The notes beneath the pieces are model-generated. The model was not told the DNA's origin. It did not search any database and saw only the letters and a program-made list of their open reading frames with translations. Shown in pieces: positions 7,989 through 17,393 of a stretch of DNA of 64,000 bases (positions are counted from its first letter, which is position 1; every line of letters starts with the position of its first letter). The position numbers and the translations under genes were made by a program. The stretch is taken from NCBI RefSeq assembly GCF_030815485.1, contig NZ_JAUSWV010000002.1:7812001-7876000 (forward strand), in the 5' to 3' direction. The stretch comes from Streptomyces rishiriensis. GTDB taxonomy: Bacteria > Actinomycetota > Actinomycetes > Streptomycetales > Streptomycetaceae.

Positions 7989-9029
7989 ATGTCCGCCACC
8001 ACCGACGTCACCGACCCCGCAGCGAGCGTGGCGCGGACGACCGCCAAGAGCACCCGGCGCGGGCTCGATCTCGGCCGCTTCCGTGAGCTGTCCCTCGTTC
8101 CCGCCATTCTCGTCCTCGGGCTGATCGGGTTCATCGTCTCCCCGGCCTTCCTCACCTCCGACAACCTCATCGGCGTGGCCCAGCAGTCCACCGAGCTGAG
8201 CCTGCTCGTCCTCGCCACGGCGCTGATCCTGATCGTCGGCCGGATGGACCTGTCGCTGGAGTCCACGATCGGGGTGGCGCCCGTCATCGCCGTCTGGCTC
8301 GTCCTGCCCACCAGCGGCGGCCGGTTCAACGGTGTGGGGCTCTTCCCGCAGTGGACGGCGATCCCGCTCTGCCTTCTCGTCGGGGTGGCGATCGGGGCTC
8401 TCAACGGCTTCCTCATCCTGAAGCTGCGCCTCAACGGGTTCATCGTCACGCTCGGCGGGCTGACCATGCTACGCGGACTCCAAGTGGCCCTGTCCGAAGG
8501 GCAGTCCATCGTGGATCTGCCCCCCTCCTTCACCTACCTGGGCAAGGCCTCCTGGCTGGGCGTCCCGGCCGCCATCTGGATCTGCGCGGTGCTGTTCGCC
8601 GCCGGCGGCTGCGCGCTGGCCTGGCTGCGGCACGGGCGGGCGCTCTACGCCATCGGCGGCAACGCGGAGGCCGCCCGGACCGCCGGCATACGGGTCGACC
8701 GGATCGTGTGGGTCGTCCTGGTCATCGGCAGTCTGCTGGCCGCCTTCGCCGGCATTCTCTACAGCGGTCACTACGGCTCCATCTCCGCCACCCAGGGCAG
8801 CGGCTGGATCTTCCAGGTCTTCGCCGCGACGGTCATCGGCGGGGTCAGCCTCAACGGCGGCAAGGGCTCGGTGTTCGGCGCGCTCACCGGTGTGCTGACG
8901 CTCCAACTGGTGGTCAACGTGATGACGCTGGCGGGCGTACCGCCGCTGTGGAACCAGTTCCTCAACGGCGCGATCATCATCGTCGCGCTGATCATCTCCC
9001 GCTTCGCCTCCGGCGAGAAGCAGGAGTAG
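7989..9029 (+). CDS. Sugar ABC transporter permease (RbsC/AraH type)
   Basis: A 346-residue inner-membrane permease with roughly ten helices. The family landmark GRMDLSLESTIG replaces the usual GGIDLSVGS, and GFIVTLGGLTMLRGL is typical of BPD_transp_2 proteins. The ATG lies 3 bp after the ATPase stop (aggtagccATG), so the two are co-translated. One permease gene presumably forms a homodimer with the double ATPase. It is followed by an FCD regulator gene. The substrate is inferred from the fucose context. Confidence 0.87.
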   Translation: MSATTDVTDPAASVARTTAKSTRRGLDLGRFRELSLVPAILVLGLIGFIVSPAFLTSDNLIGVAQQSTELSLLVLATALILIVGRMDLSLESTIGVAPVIAVWLVLPTSGGRFNGVGLFPQWTAIPLCLLVGVAIGALNGFLILKLRLNGFIVTLGGLTMLRGLQVALSEGQSIVDLPPSFTYLGKASWLGVPAAIWICAVLFAAGGCALAWLRHGRALYAIGGNAEAARTAGIRVDRIVWVVLVIGSLLAAFAGILYSGHYGSISATQGSGWIFQVFAATVIGGVSLNGGKGSVFGALTGVLTLQLVVNVMTLAGVPPLWNQFLNGAIIIVALIISRFASGEKQE

Positions 9030-9114
9030 ACGCGGTACCCGGGGCGTCGCGCGGGCCCGCCGCGGGTCCGCGTTCGGCCCCGCCGTGTTCCTTCGGGACA
9101 GGGAGGCACCCCTC

Positions 9115-9828
9115 GTGGCACTGACGGACGAGGCGATGGAGAAGATCAAGGCGATGATCGTCGCGGGCGAGCTCGCGCCGGGCTCCCGACTGCCCAAGGA
9201 GGACGCCCTCGCCGGTCAGCTCGGGCTGTCCCGCAGCTCGCTGCGCGAGGCGGTCCGCGCGCTGACCGCCATGCGCATCCTGGTCACCCGGCAGGGCGAC
9301 GGCACCTATGTGTCCAGCCTGGAGCCGCACCTGCTGCTCGAGACGATGTCCTTCGCCGCAGATGTCTCCCACGGGCGGACCGCCCTGCAACTGCTGCAGG
9401 TGCGCAGGCTGATGGAGCCGCCGGCGACCGGGCTGGCAGCCACCCTGCTGACCTCGTCCGACCTCGAGGAACTCGGCGCCGTCCTGGAGCGCTCCCGGGC
9501 GGCCGCCACCGTCGAAGAGTTCGTCGCCCACGACATCGCCTTCCATCTGCGCATCGTCGAAGCCGTGGGCAACCCCGTGCTGTCCATGCTGTTGCGCGTC
9601 CTCTCCACCCGTACCCAGCGCGTCCGCATCGTGCGCGGGAGCAGCGCCCGGCGCGCCGTGGAGCGCGCCCACGCGGAGCACGAGGAGATCCTGCGCGCGC
9701 TTCAGACACGTGACGCACTGTTGGCCGTGTCCGCGGCCACGGTGCATGTCGCCGCCGTCGAGCAGTGGCTCGCCGCGAGCTGCGTCCAGGCGGACGCACC
9801 GTCAGCCGACGGCGGATCATACCTCTAG
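9115..9828 (+). CDS. GntR family (FadR/FCD subfamily) regulator
   Basis: A 237-residue protein. The N-terminal winged helix (about residues 3-70, with SRLPKEDALAGQLGLSRSSL and TRQGDGTYV) is followed by an all-helical FCD ligand domain (about 85-220), in which the metal/ligand residues include D and H in AHDIAFHLRI. I chose GTG at 9115 because GGGAGG sits 8 nt before it. The GTG at 9085 lacks a site. It lies between the sugar permease and the alpha-fucosidase and is the obvious local regulator. The repeated ATTCATCGGAGGAAT-like elements at 4482-5029 and a looser one at 9827-9841 are candidate binding sites. The effector may be a fucose catabolite. Confidence 0.88.
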   Translation: MALTDEAMEKIKAMIVAGELAPGSRLPKEDALAGQLGLSRSSLREAVRALTAMRILVTRQGDGTYVSSLEPHLLLETMSFAADVSHGRTALQLLQVRRLMEPPATGLAATLLTSSDLEELGAVLERSRAAATVEEFVAHDIAFHLRIVEAVGNPVLSMLLRVLSTRTQRVRIVRGSSARRAVERAHAEHEEILRALQTRDALLAVSAATVHVAAVEQWLAASCVQADAPSADGGSYL

Positions 9829-9841
9829 ACATCCGATCTAT
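9827..9841. promoter_or_regulatory. Weak copy of the fucose-locus operator
   Basis: AGACATCCGATCTAT preserves the ACATCCGAT core of the divergent-region elements and sits between the regulator stop and the fucosidase start, where an operator for the fucosidase would be expected. The match to the outer positions is poor. Confidence 0.3.
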
Positions 9842-9944
9842 CTTCCCGAGAAGATGGTCACGGACGACCAAGCCCTCGATGGACGTCGATGCGGCTGCTA
9901 CTTCCTCCGCTAAAGAGCCGATGAATAGGCCGGGAGATCCTACT

Positions 9945-12900
9945 GTGATCAATGAACCCCCACCGCTGAGACGAAGCATCCTCAAGCTCGGCGGCGCTCT
10001 GGCCGTCGCACCTCTGGCCACTCAGCTGACGGGCACCACGCCTACCGGACAGGCCGTCGCCGCGGTGGCGCACGCGTCGGCGGGCATCCAGTGGCCGACC
10101 CTGTCGCGCAAGGCGCTGACGTACTCCGCCCCGCAGCGGACTGGCAGTCGCAGGCCCTGCCCATCGGCAACGGGCGGCTCGGCGCCATGCTCTTCGCCGA
10201 TCCCTACGAGGAGCGCGTCCAGTTCAACGAGCAGAGTCTGTGGGGCGGGGTCAACAACTACGACAACGCGCTGGCCGGCAAGCCGGACAGCGATTTCGAC
10301 ACCGGCATGACCGGCTTCGGCTCGTACCGCGACTTCGGCGACCTCGTCGTCACCTTCGCCTCCCGTCCCGAGGCCACGGTCACGGCGCCGGACGGACCGT
10401 ACAGCTCCTCCCCGTCGGAGGGCGTCGACAAGACGTACGACGGGGAGCCGAGCACCAAGTGGTGCATCGAGGGCCCCGGTCCGAAGGTGCGGTGGCAGGT
10501 CGAACTCCCCGACCCCGTCGCGGTCGGGAGCTACCGTCTGACGAGCGCCAACGACGTGCCGCAGCGCGACCCGCAGGAGTGGACCTTCTCCGGTTCCGCC
10601 GACGGCGCCGGCTGGACCACGCTGGACAGCCGCACCCTCGAGGCTCCCTTCGAGAGCCGCTTCCAGACCAGGGAGTTCACCTGTGCCGACAGCGCGGCCT
10701 ACCGCTTCTACCGGTTCGACTTCGTCCCCAAGGCGGGCGTGAGCCACTTCCAGGTGAGCGAGATCGGCCTGGCCGGCGTCGACCTCGGCGGGGACGCGGC
10801 GGTGTACCTGTCGTCGCCGAGCGGGCACTCCCAGGGATCCGGGGCCCGGCCCGGGTCCCGGGCCGGGGACATCTCGCGTGCCGGGGACGGCGATCCGGCC
10901 ACCGTCTGGCGGGTCGACGGTTCCGCACCCGCCGTCGTCTGGCAGGCCGACCTGCCCCGCGCGGTCGCCGTCACCTCGTACGCGCTGACGGCGGCCCCCG
11001 ACCGCCCGCGGGACGACCCCCGGCAGTGGACACTGGAGGCCTCGCAGGACGGGAGCGCCTGGACGACCCTCGACACACAGCACCCGGGGGCGCCCTTCGC
11101 CGGGCGCGGCGAGAGCCGGACCTTCCCCCTCACCAACAGCACGGCCTACCGCGTCTACCGGCTCACCCTGGTCCCCGGCGCGTCCTCCGCCGGTTTCCAG
11201 ATCGCGGAGATCGCGCTGACGGGCAAGGGCTTCGACACCCGCACCCGGCGCGCGGTCGTCGACTACCGGCGCACCCTCGACTTCGTCGAGGGCCTCCACG
11301 TCACCCGCTTCGGCGCGCCGGGACAGCGGGTCCTGCGGGAGGCCTTCGCCGACCGGTCCGCGGACGTCATGGTCTTCCGGTACACCTCGGACAGCCCCGA
11401 GGGACTCTCCGGATCGATCTCGCTGACGTCCGCGCAGGACCAGGCCCCGACGACCGTCGACGCGGACGCCGGGCGGATCGCCTTCGGCGGCGTCATGGGC
11501 AACGGACTCCGGCACGCGTGCACCGTCCAGGCGGTACCCACCGACGGCGAACTCGGCGCCGACGGGTCGGTGCTCCGGTTCAGCGGCTGCGCGACCCTCA
11601 CCCTGTTCCTCGACGCCCGCACCGACTACAGGCTCGACGCCGCCGCCGGATGGCGCGGACCCGCTCCGGAACCGATCGTCGAGAAGGCGCTCGCCCGGGC
11701 GGCCGCGCGGCCCTACGACCGGCTGCGCGCCCAGCACATCGCCCGGACGCGCGCCCTCATGAACCGCGTCTCGGTCGCCTGGGGCAGCTCCGCCGCCGCC
11801 GTCGTCGCTCTGCCCACCGACGCGCGACTGGCGCGTTACGCGGCGGGCGGCGAGGACCCCACGCTCGAGCAGACGATGTTCGACTACGGCCGGTACCTGC
11901 TGATCAGTTCCTCCCGCCCGAACGGCCTGCCCGCCAACCTCCAGGGCCTGTGGAACGACAGCAACCAGCCGGCCTGGGCCTCCGACTATCACACCAACAT
12001 CAACATCCAGATGAACTACTGGGGAGCCGAGACGACCAACCTGTCGGAGTGCCACGAGGCGCTCGTCGGGTTCATCGAGCAGGTGGCGGTGCCCAGCCGC
12101 GTGGCGACCCGCAACGCCTTCGGCCGGGACACCCGCGGCTGGACCGCCCGCACCAGCCAGAGCATCTTCGGCGGGAACGCGTGGGAGTGGAACACCGTCG
12201 CGAGCGCCTGGTACGCCCAGCATCTGTACGAACACTGGGCGTTCACCCAGGACCTGACCTACCTCCGCACCGTCGCCCACCCCATGATCAAGGAGATCTG
12301 CGAGTTCTGGGAGGACCATCTCGAGGAGCGCGAGGACGGGCTGCTCGTCGCACCGAACGGCTGGTCCCCGGAGCACGGGCCGCGCGAGGACGGCGTCATG
12401 TACGACCAGCAGATCATCTGGGACCTGTTCCAGAACTACCTCGACTGCGAGGCGGTGCTCACGGCGGATCCCGCCTACCGGGCCAAGGTCGCGGACCTGC
12501 AGGCGCGCCTCGCGCCGAACAGGATCGGCCGGTGGGGCCAGCTCCAGGAGTGGCAGGAGGACATCGACAGCCCCACCGACATCCACCGCCACACCTCGCA
12601 CCTCTTCGCGGTCTATCCGGGCCGCCAGATCACCCCCAGGACGCCCGGCCTCGCCGCCGCGGCCCTCGTCTCCCTCAAGGCCCGGTGCGGCGAGGAGGAA
12701 GGCGTCCCGTTCACGGCCGCGACGGTGTCGGGCGACAGCCGCCGCTCATGGACCTGGCCCTGGCGGGCGGCCCTCTTCGCCCGCCTCCGGGACGGCCGCC
12801 GCGCCCAGATCATGCTGCGCGGACTGCTGACCTACAACACGCTGCCCAACCTGTTCTGCAACCACCCGCCGTTCCAGATGGACGGCAACTTCGGCATCTC

Positions 12901-13153
12901 GGGCGCCGTGGCGGAGATGCTCCTGCAGAGCCATGACGGAGTCATCGACCTGCTGCCCGCGCTCCCGGACGGCTGGAAGGCCGAGGGATCCTTCACCGGG
13001 CTGCGTGCCCGGGGCGGCTATGAGGTCAGCTGTGCGTGGCGGAACGGGAAGGTGACGTCCTACGAGATCGTGGCCGACCGGGCGCGCCACCGGAAGGACG
13101 TCACCGTGCGGGTGAACGGCGTCGACAGGCGGGTGAAGCCGGCCAGGCCCTGA
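9945..13153 (+). CDS. Secreted GH95 alpha-L-fucosidase, apparent -1 frameshift near 10133
   Basis: From GTG 9945 (GGGAG 8 nt upstream) the frame encodes a Tat-like leader, LRRSILKLGGALAVAP, and reaches LTYSAP at 10133. The GH95 reading then continues one base back as AADWQSQALPIGNGRLGAM. One G appears to be missing. Starting instead at ATG 10091 gives 1020 residues without a signal. The GH95 catalytic motifs are intact: HTNINIQMNYW (N636/N638 in the 10091 frame), WSPEHG (E761) and QMDGNFG (D931). Two discoidin-like beta-sandwich modules (about residues 105-225 and 232-375) interrupt the N-terminal GH95 domain. The enzyme should release L-fucose from 1,2-linked or related glycans outside the cell. 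Confidence 0.85.
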
Positions 13154-13184
13154 CGGCGGCGCCGGATCGCAGCGCGAGCACCGT

Positions 13185-13233
13185 GCCGACGGCCCGTGCC
13201 GCCGCCCGCAGCGCGGCGGCACGGGCCGTCGGC
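13185..13233. terminator. Strong terminator hairpin after the fucosidase
   Basis: Perfect 21-bp arms (GCCGACGGCCCGTGCC onward) around a 7-nt loop, 31 bp after the fucosidase stop. There is no U-run, as is common for GC-rich actinomycete terminators. It closes the fucose unit. Confidence 0.8.
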
Positions 13234-13378
13234 AGGGCCGGTCGTCGCCCTCCGGCCGCCGACGGCTCCTGCCGATCCGGGGCCACCCGCGCGGCCGCCG
13301 GGCCGGGTGACGGATCCCTCACCGATTCCCCGCGCGAAGGAGTGGACCCGCCGCCTCGCCCGGCCGATCGTGGGCGCC

Positions 13379-14314
13379 ATGGACGATCAGCGCATGGAAC
13401 CCGTCGACCCCCGTGGTACCGCCGCACCCACCCCCGTGGGAGAAGAGGCCGGGGAGGTGCGCCGCTTCTGGAACCGGCTCGGTCTTCCCGGGCTGGTCGA
13501 CGTGCACACGCACTTCATGCCCGAGCGGGTCCTGCGCAAGGTCTGGGCCTACTTCGACGCGCTCGGACCGCTGACCGGCGGCCTCGAATGGCCGATCACC
13601 TACCGGAACGAGGAGGCCGAACGGACGGCCCTGCTGAGGGAGTTCGGCGTACGGGCCTTCACCGCGATGCTCTACCCGCACAAGCCGGGCATGGCCCGTT
13701 GGCTGAACGACTGGGCGACCGACTTCGCCCGCCGCACCCCCGGCTGTCTGCACACCGCCACCCTCCATCCCGAGCCGGGCGTCGAGACGTACGTCCGGGA
13801 GGCCGTCGAGGCGGGCGCGCGGGTCTTCAAGGCACATGTACAGGTGGGGGCGTACGATCCGGCCGACGAACTCCTCGACGACGCCTGGGGGTTGCTGGCC
13901 GAGGCAGGGATCCCCGTCGTGATCCACTGCGGCTCCGGGCCCGCCCCCGGCAAGCACACCGGACCCGAACCGATCGCGCGGGTGCTGGCGAGGCACCCCC
14001 GGCTGCGTCTGGTCGTCGCGCATCTGGGGATGCCCGAGTACGAGGAGTTCCTCACCCTCGCCGAACGGTACGGGGAGGTACGGCTGGACACGACGATGGC
14101 GTTCACCGACTTCGCCGAGGAGCTGATGCCGTTCCCCCGCCGGGCTCTGCCCCGGCTGGCCGGTCTCGGCGACCGCGTCCTGCTCGGCTCCGACTTCCCC
14201 AACATCCCCTATCCGTACGTGCACCAGTTGCAGGCCCTGGAGCGGCTGGATCTGGGGGACGAGTGGCTGCGGGCGGTGTGCCACGACAACGCGGCGGAGC
14301 TGTTCGCCCTGTGA
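13379..14314 (+). CDS. Amidohydrolase family 2 protein
   Basis: A 311-residue TIM-barrel metal hydrolase (PF04909 type). The first metal motif is VDVHTHFMPE near residue 42. Later landmarks are FKAHVQVG, VIHCGSG with a metal-ligand His, VVAHLGMPEY and LLGSDFPNIPYPYVHQL, with the catalytic Asp in GSDFP. The length suits the family. The start is uncertain: ATG 13379, ATG 13394 and GTG 13307 are all in frame and none has a strong ribosome site. It stands alone after the fucosidase terminator. L-fuconolactonases also belong to this superfamily, but the motifs here look like the general uncharacterised actinomycete group, so I do not assign a lactonase role. Confidence 0.8.
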   Translation: MDDQRMEPVDPRGTAAPTPVGEEAGEVRRFWNRLGLPGLVDVHTHFMPERVLRKVWAYFDALGPLTGGLEWPITYRNEEAERTALLREFGVRAFTAMLYPHKPGMARWLNDWATDFARRTPGCLHTATLHPEPGVETYVREAVEAGARVFKAHVQVGAYDPADELLDDAWGLLAEAGIPVVIHCGSGPAPGKHTGPEPIARVLARHPRLRLVVAHLGMPEYEEFLTLAERYGEVRLDTTMAFTDFAEELMPFPRRALPRLAGLGDRVLLGSDFPNIPYPYVHQLQALERLDLGDEWLRAVCHDNAAELFAL

Positions 14315-14428
14315 GAGGCCGGCCGTGGTTCCTGCCACTCCGGCGACGGTGAAGGCGCCGACCGACGTCGCAGCGGAGCAACGGACCGCGCGGTACCGGC
14401 GGAACGCACCCGGCGGTGCAGCTGACTC

Positions 14429-15259
14429 CTAGGGAGCGATGGGCGGCCGGCGCTTGTGGTCCGTGAGCCGGTAGCGATCGACGATCGTCCTGAAGACGCC
14501 TTCGGTCACCGGCCTGCCCTCCAGGAAGTCGTCGATGTCGTCGTAGGCGACCCCGAGCGCGTCCTCGTCGGTCCTGCCGGGGTCGAGGGTCTCCAGATCG
14601 GCCGTCGGCACCTTGTGCACCAGCTCGGCCGGCGCTCCCAGCGCCTCCGCCACGGCCCGCACCCGGCGTTTGGTCAGACCGGACAGCGGGACGAGGTCCG
14701 CCGCGCCGTCGCCGAACTTGGTGAAGAACCCGGAGACCGCCTCGGCCGCGTGGTCGGTGCCGACGACCAGGCCGTGGTGTCCGCCGGCCACGGCGTACTG
14801 GGCGATCATGCGCTGCCGGGCCTTGATGTTGCCGAGCACGAAGTCCTGGTGGCGGGCGTCGCGGAACACCACGTCGGCGCTCAGCAAGGCCTCGAGCGCG
14901 GCGTCGCTCGCGGGCCTGATGTCCACGGTCAGCACGTGATCGGGCTCGATGAAGGAGAGCGCGAGCTGGGCATGGTGCTCGTCGGCCTGGACGCCGTAGG
15001 GCAGCCGCATCGCGTAGAAGCGCGCCTCGTGCCCGGCGTCGCGGGCTCGCTCGACCGCGAGCCGGCACAGACGGCCGGCGGTGGTGGAGTCGACGCCACC
15101 GCTGATGCCGAGCACGAGCGAGGACAGGCCGGTGGAGGTCAGCCGCTCCGCGAGGAACGCCACCCGGCGTTCGATCTCCGCCTCGGCCTCGAAGGTCTCG
15201 GCGACCTCGAGTTCCCGCGCGATCTCCTGCTGGAGGGTGAGGGAGGCCGGGTCGTTCAC
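14429..15259 (-). CDS. nadE: Ammonia-dependent NAD+ synthetase
   Basis: A 276-residue protein of the single-domain NadE class. The PP-loop GISGGVDSTTAG lies near residue 48, followed by MRLPYGVQ, GNIKARQRM and VVGTDHAAEA, which bind ATP and deamido-NAD. LVPLSGLTKRRVR and a C-terminal HKRRPPIAP complete the family pattern. It amidates deamido-NAD+ with ammonia in the last step of NAD synthesis. No glutaminase domain is present. Start GTG 15259 has AGGAG 6 nt upstream. It is a housekeeping enzyme, possibly a second copy, with no functional link to its neighbours. It converges on the amidohydrolase gene. Confidence 0.95.
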   Translation of the reverse strand: MNDPASLTLQQEIARELEVAETFEAEAEIERRVAFLAERLTSTGLSSLVLGISGGVDSTTAGRLCRLAVERARDAGHEARFYAMRLPYGVQADEHHAQLALSFIEPDHVLTVDIRPASDAALEALLSADVVFRDARHQDFVLGNIKARQRMIAQYAVAGGHHGLVVGTDHAAEAVSGFFTKFGDGAADLVPLSGLTKRRVRAVAEALGAPAELVHKVPTADLETLDPGRTDEDALGVAYDDIDDFLEGRPVTEGVFRTIVDRYRLTDHKRRPPIAP

Positions 15260-15399
15260 ATCTGCTCCTGGGTCCGGTTCACGAGGTGGCGGCGCCCCGC
15301 CTCGTGAGGACGAGGAGGAACGCCTGTAGGACAGTGTCGGACGGCCGTGGCTGTCCGGCGGCGGGGCGCGCAGGACGGAGTGCCCCGGACCGCCGTCGG

Positions 15400-15737
15400 C
15401 TATGCGCACCGCACGCGGGGCGTTCCCGTCACCGACATCATCAGCGAGTACAACGAGGTGGTGGCGGTGATGAACAGGCGGTTGTTCTTCGGCCCGCCGA
15501 AGGCGATGCCGGAGACCGGTTCCGGTACCCGGAGCCGTCCGATGAGGGTGCCGTCGGGGTCGTGGCAGTGGACGCCGTCGTCCAGAGCGGCGGCCCACAG
15601 GCGGCCCCGGTCGTCCAGACGGATGTTGTCGAAGTGGACGCCCCCGGGTGCCTCGGCGAACACCGCACGCCCGGAGAGTGTGCCGTCGTCGTGGACTCGA
15701 ACGCGTAGACGCGGGCGCTGCGCGAGTCCGAGACGTG
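15400..15737 (-). pseudogene. SMP-30/gluconolactonase-like remnant (truncated, frameshifted)
   Basis: The last 87 residues, APGGVHFDNIRLDDRGRLWA to the TAG at 15400, are the C-terminal blades of an SMP-30/LRE-type beta-propeller lactonase. The preceding piece, VSDSRSARVYAFE, is in a different frame. One missing G near 15690 would join them through a V-H-D-D-G-T linker. Nothing recognisable precedes 15737, so the N-terminal half or more, including the first metal ligands, is gone. Such enzymes open sugar lactones, which would have suited the fucose pathway nearby. It is not functional as it stands. Confidence 0.7.
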
Positions 15738-15773
15738 AGGCCGGGTGACCGGCCCCGGCCGGCCCATGCCGTG

Positions 15774-15812
15774 CGCCCCGTTCCCGGCAGTCGCGATGCC
15801 GGGAACGGGGCG
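15774..15812. terminator. Terminator hairpin downstream of the lipase
   Basis: 16-bp perfect arms (CGCCCCGTTCCCGGCA) around a 7-nt loop, between the lipase stop and the SMP-30 remnant. Confidence 0.8.
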
Positions 15813-15865
15813 TGTCCGGGGGTTGCCTGAGCGCCGGTCGCCACCGGGGCCGCTCGTGCGAGGGT

Positions 15866-16621
15866 TCAGGAGGCGATGAAGTCGGCGATCTGGCCGAGTA
15901 CGACCGTGTCCGTCAGGTAGCCGATGTGGGTCTGGCAGAGCACGTTGTTGTTCGTCGCGCCGTCCAGCCGGGTGCTGGTGTAGGGGAGGATGATGCCGTC
16001 GCACGCCGAGTACCAGGTGGCGTACTCGGTGGCGCCCGGCGTTTCGTCGCCCGCGCTGATCTGGGCGATGAACGACGAGCCCGGGTACATCTGCTGACAG
16101 GTCGTGTACATGAGGCAGGCGCCGGCGTAGGTGGTGCCGTGGTTCGCGCCGGCGATCGAGGCGAGGTGGCTGACGCTGGTGTTGCCGCCCAGGACCTTCA
16201 GGTAGTACTGGCTGACGAGGCCGCCCATCGAGTGGTTGACGATGGCGACCTTGCTCGCACCGGTCCGCGCCTTCACGGTGTTGACGAAGGTCGCGAGTCC
16301 CTGGGCGTTGGTGATGTTGTTGCCGTAGGAGTTGTACTCGTAGGCGAAGAGGTTGGAGCTGGACCAGCCGTTGAGCCGGAAGACGCTCATGGCGGTGGTC
16401 CAGTTGGACGCGCTGCCCGTGTAGCCGTGGACGAAGACGACCGGAGTGCTCGTCGACAGCGGCTGGGCGGCCGCGTCGGCCGAGCGGGCGGTGGAGGCGA
16501 CCGACGCGGCCGGGCGGGCCGCGGTGGCGGCGACGGCCGTCGGTGCTGCGGAGAACAGGGTGAACGCGGCGGTGGCGGCCGCGAGAACACCGAGAAGCCG
16601 GCGCGGGGCATGACGACGCAT
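15866..16621 (-). CDS. Secreted triacylglycerol lipase/esterase (LipA type)
   Basis: A 251-residue protein with a Sec signal (RRHAPRRLLG, a hydrophobic core, then AVAATA cleavage near residue 35). The mature alpha/beta hydrolase begins with PVVFVHGYTGSASNW, the oxyanion region, and has the nucleophile in VNHSMGG (S131). Asp in SACDGIILPY and His in CQTHIGYL complete a plausible triad. Cys pairs near the C-terminus probably form disulfides. The compact size fits lipase class 2 proteins such as Bacillus LipA. ATG 16621 has AGGAGGG upstream. It stands alone and is ended by a hairpin. It probably hydrolyses lipid esters outside the cell. Confidence 0.88.
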   Translation of the reverse strand: MRRHAPRRLLGVLAAATAAFTLFSAAPTAVAATAARPAASVASTARSADAAAQPLSTSTPVVFVHGYTGSASNWTTAMSVFRLNGWSSSNLFAYEYNSYGNNITNAQGLATFVNTVKARTGASKVAIVNHSMGGLVSQYYLKVLGGNTSVSHLASIAGANHGTTYAGACLMYTTCQQMYPGSSFIAQISAGDETPGATEYATWYSACDGIILPYTSTRLDGATNNNVLCQTHIGYLTDTVVLGQIADFIAS

Positions 16622-16934
16622 GGAGCCCTCCTGACGAGGATGCGGGTGGCTGGACCTGACCAGCGTCGTGGCGCCGGACGAGGCAGCAATCGGCGAAATC
16701 ACCGGCGTGGCGGTGATGCCGGGCGTCCCGGACCGTGGAGGCCTTCGTGCTGGTCGGCAGCCGGTCGGGTGGCTGCCCACCGGGCGGGCGTCTCGTCGCG
16801 CAGTCCGGCTCGGCGCGCGGGCACGCCTGCCGTCCGCCCCTCGGATCGCGTGCTCGGCGGTACCCGCGCCCCGCCGTCCGTCTCCGCCGCCCGTCCCCGC
16901 CGTGGGATGCGGCGGACCCTCGCGTCGTCGTCGT
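16622..16934. other. Intergenic, no feature recognised
   Basis: The 313 bp hold the lipase promoter on the minus strand and the 3' side of the DUF3237 gene. I saw no RNA gene, strong hairpin or operator. Confidence 0.5.
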
Positions 16935-17393
16935 TCAGCCCACCGTGTAGCAGCGGATCACGATGTGTCCGTCCTCCTCCCGGGCGAGACCCACGAAGAC
17001 CGTGCGCGCGAGCCAGCGGTGTCGCGGAGCATCCGTGCGGAAGACGGGCGCGGTGCGGAAATACGTGCCGGCCTCGGCGAGGCGGACGGTGCCGTCGTAC
17101 AGATCGGCGCTGTCGGCGTGCTCGTGGTAGTAACCGCGGTTGACGATGTCGATCACGGCGCCGTCGTCGGCCCGCAGCAGGTAGCGGGCCTCGAGCGCGC
17201 AGACGGTGCCGCGGGTGTCGGACCAGTCGCCTCCGCCGGCCAGGACGGTGCCCTCCAGGCGGGGGCCGCGGACGGTGCCACCGGTGATGGGGGTGAACTC
17301 GGTGCGCTCGCCGTCCCCGTGGCCGATGTGCAGGCTGGGGGCGACCGCCGCGCGGATCTCGAAGGCGTAGGTCAGTGAAGGGGTCACGGTCAT
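16935..17393 (-). CDS. DUF3237-family protein
   Basis: A 152-residue cytoplasmic protein matching the DUF3237 pattern: PSLTYAFEIRA at the N-terminus, an ITGGTVRGPRLEGTVLAGGGD core and a GYYHEHAD / GTYFRTAPVF section. The family is a small beta-barrel of unknown activity, often found near hydrolases and aromatic-compound catabolism genes. Its ATG overlaps the stop of the ABC ATPase gene (ATGA), so it is the last gene of the seven-gene transporter operon. A role in processing the imported compound is inference only. Confidence 0.85.
   Translation of the reverse strand: MTVTPSLTYAFEIRAAVAPSLHIGHGDGERTEFTPITGGTVRGPRLEGTVLAGGGDWSDTRGTVCALEARYLLRADDGAVIDIVNRGYYHEHADSADLYDGTVRLAEAGTYFRTAPVFRTDAPRHRWLARTVFVGLAREEDGHIVIRCYTVG

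Noticed and set aside
10125..10140. Programmed -1 frameshift at the fucosidase junction
   Set aside because: The local TCC GCC CCG CAG has no X-XXY-YYZ heptamer and no obvious downstream pseudoknot. A missing base is simpler.
10022..12601. An 859-codon minus-strand open frame inside the fucosidase
   Set aside because: The plus strand has intact GH95 catalytic motifs; the minus frame is Gly/Arg/Asp-rich shadow.
13379..14314. Assigning the amidohydrolase as the L-fuconolactonase of the fucose pathway
   Set aside because: It is beyond a strong terminator and its motifs fit the general uncharacterised actinomycete group better than the lactonase group.
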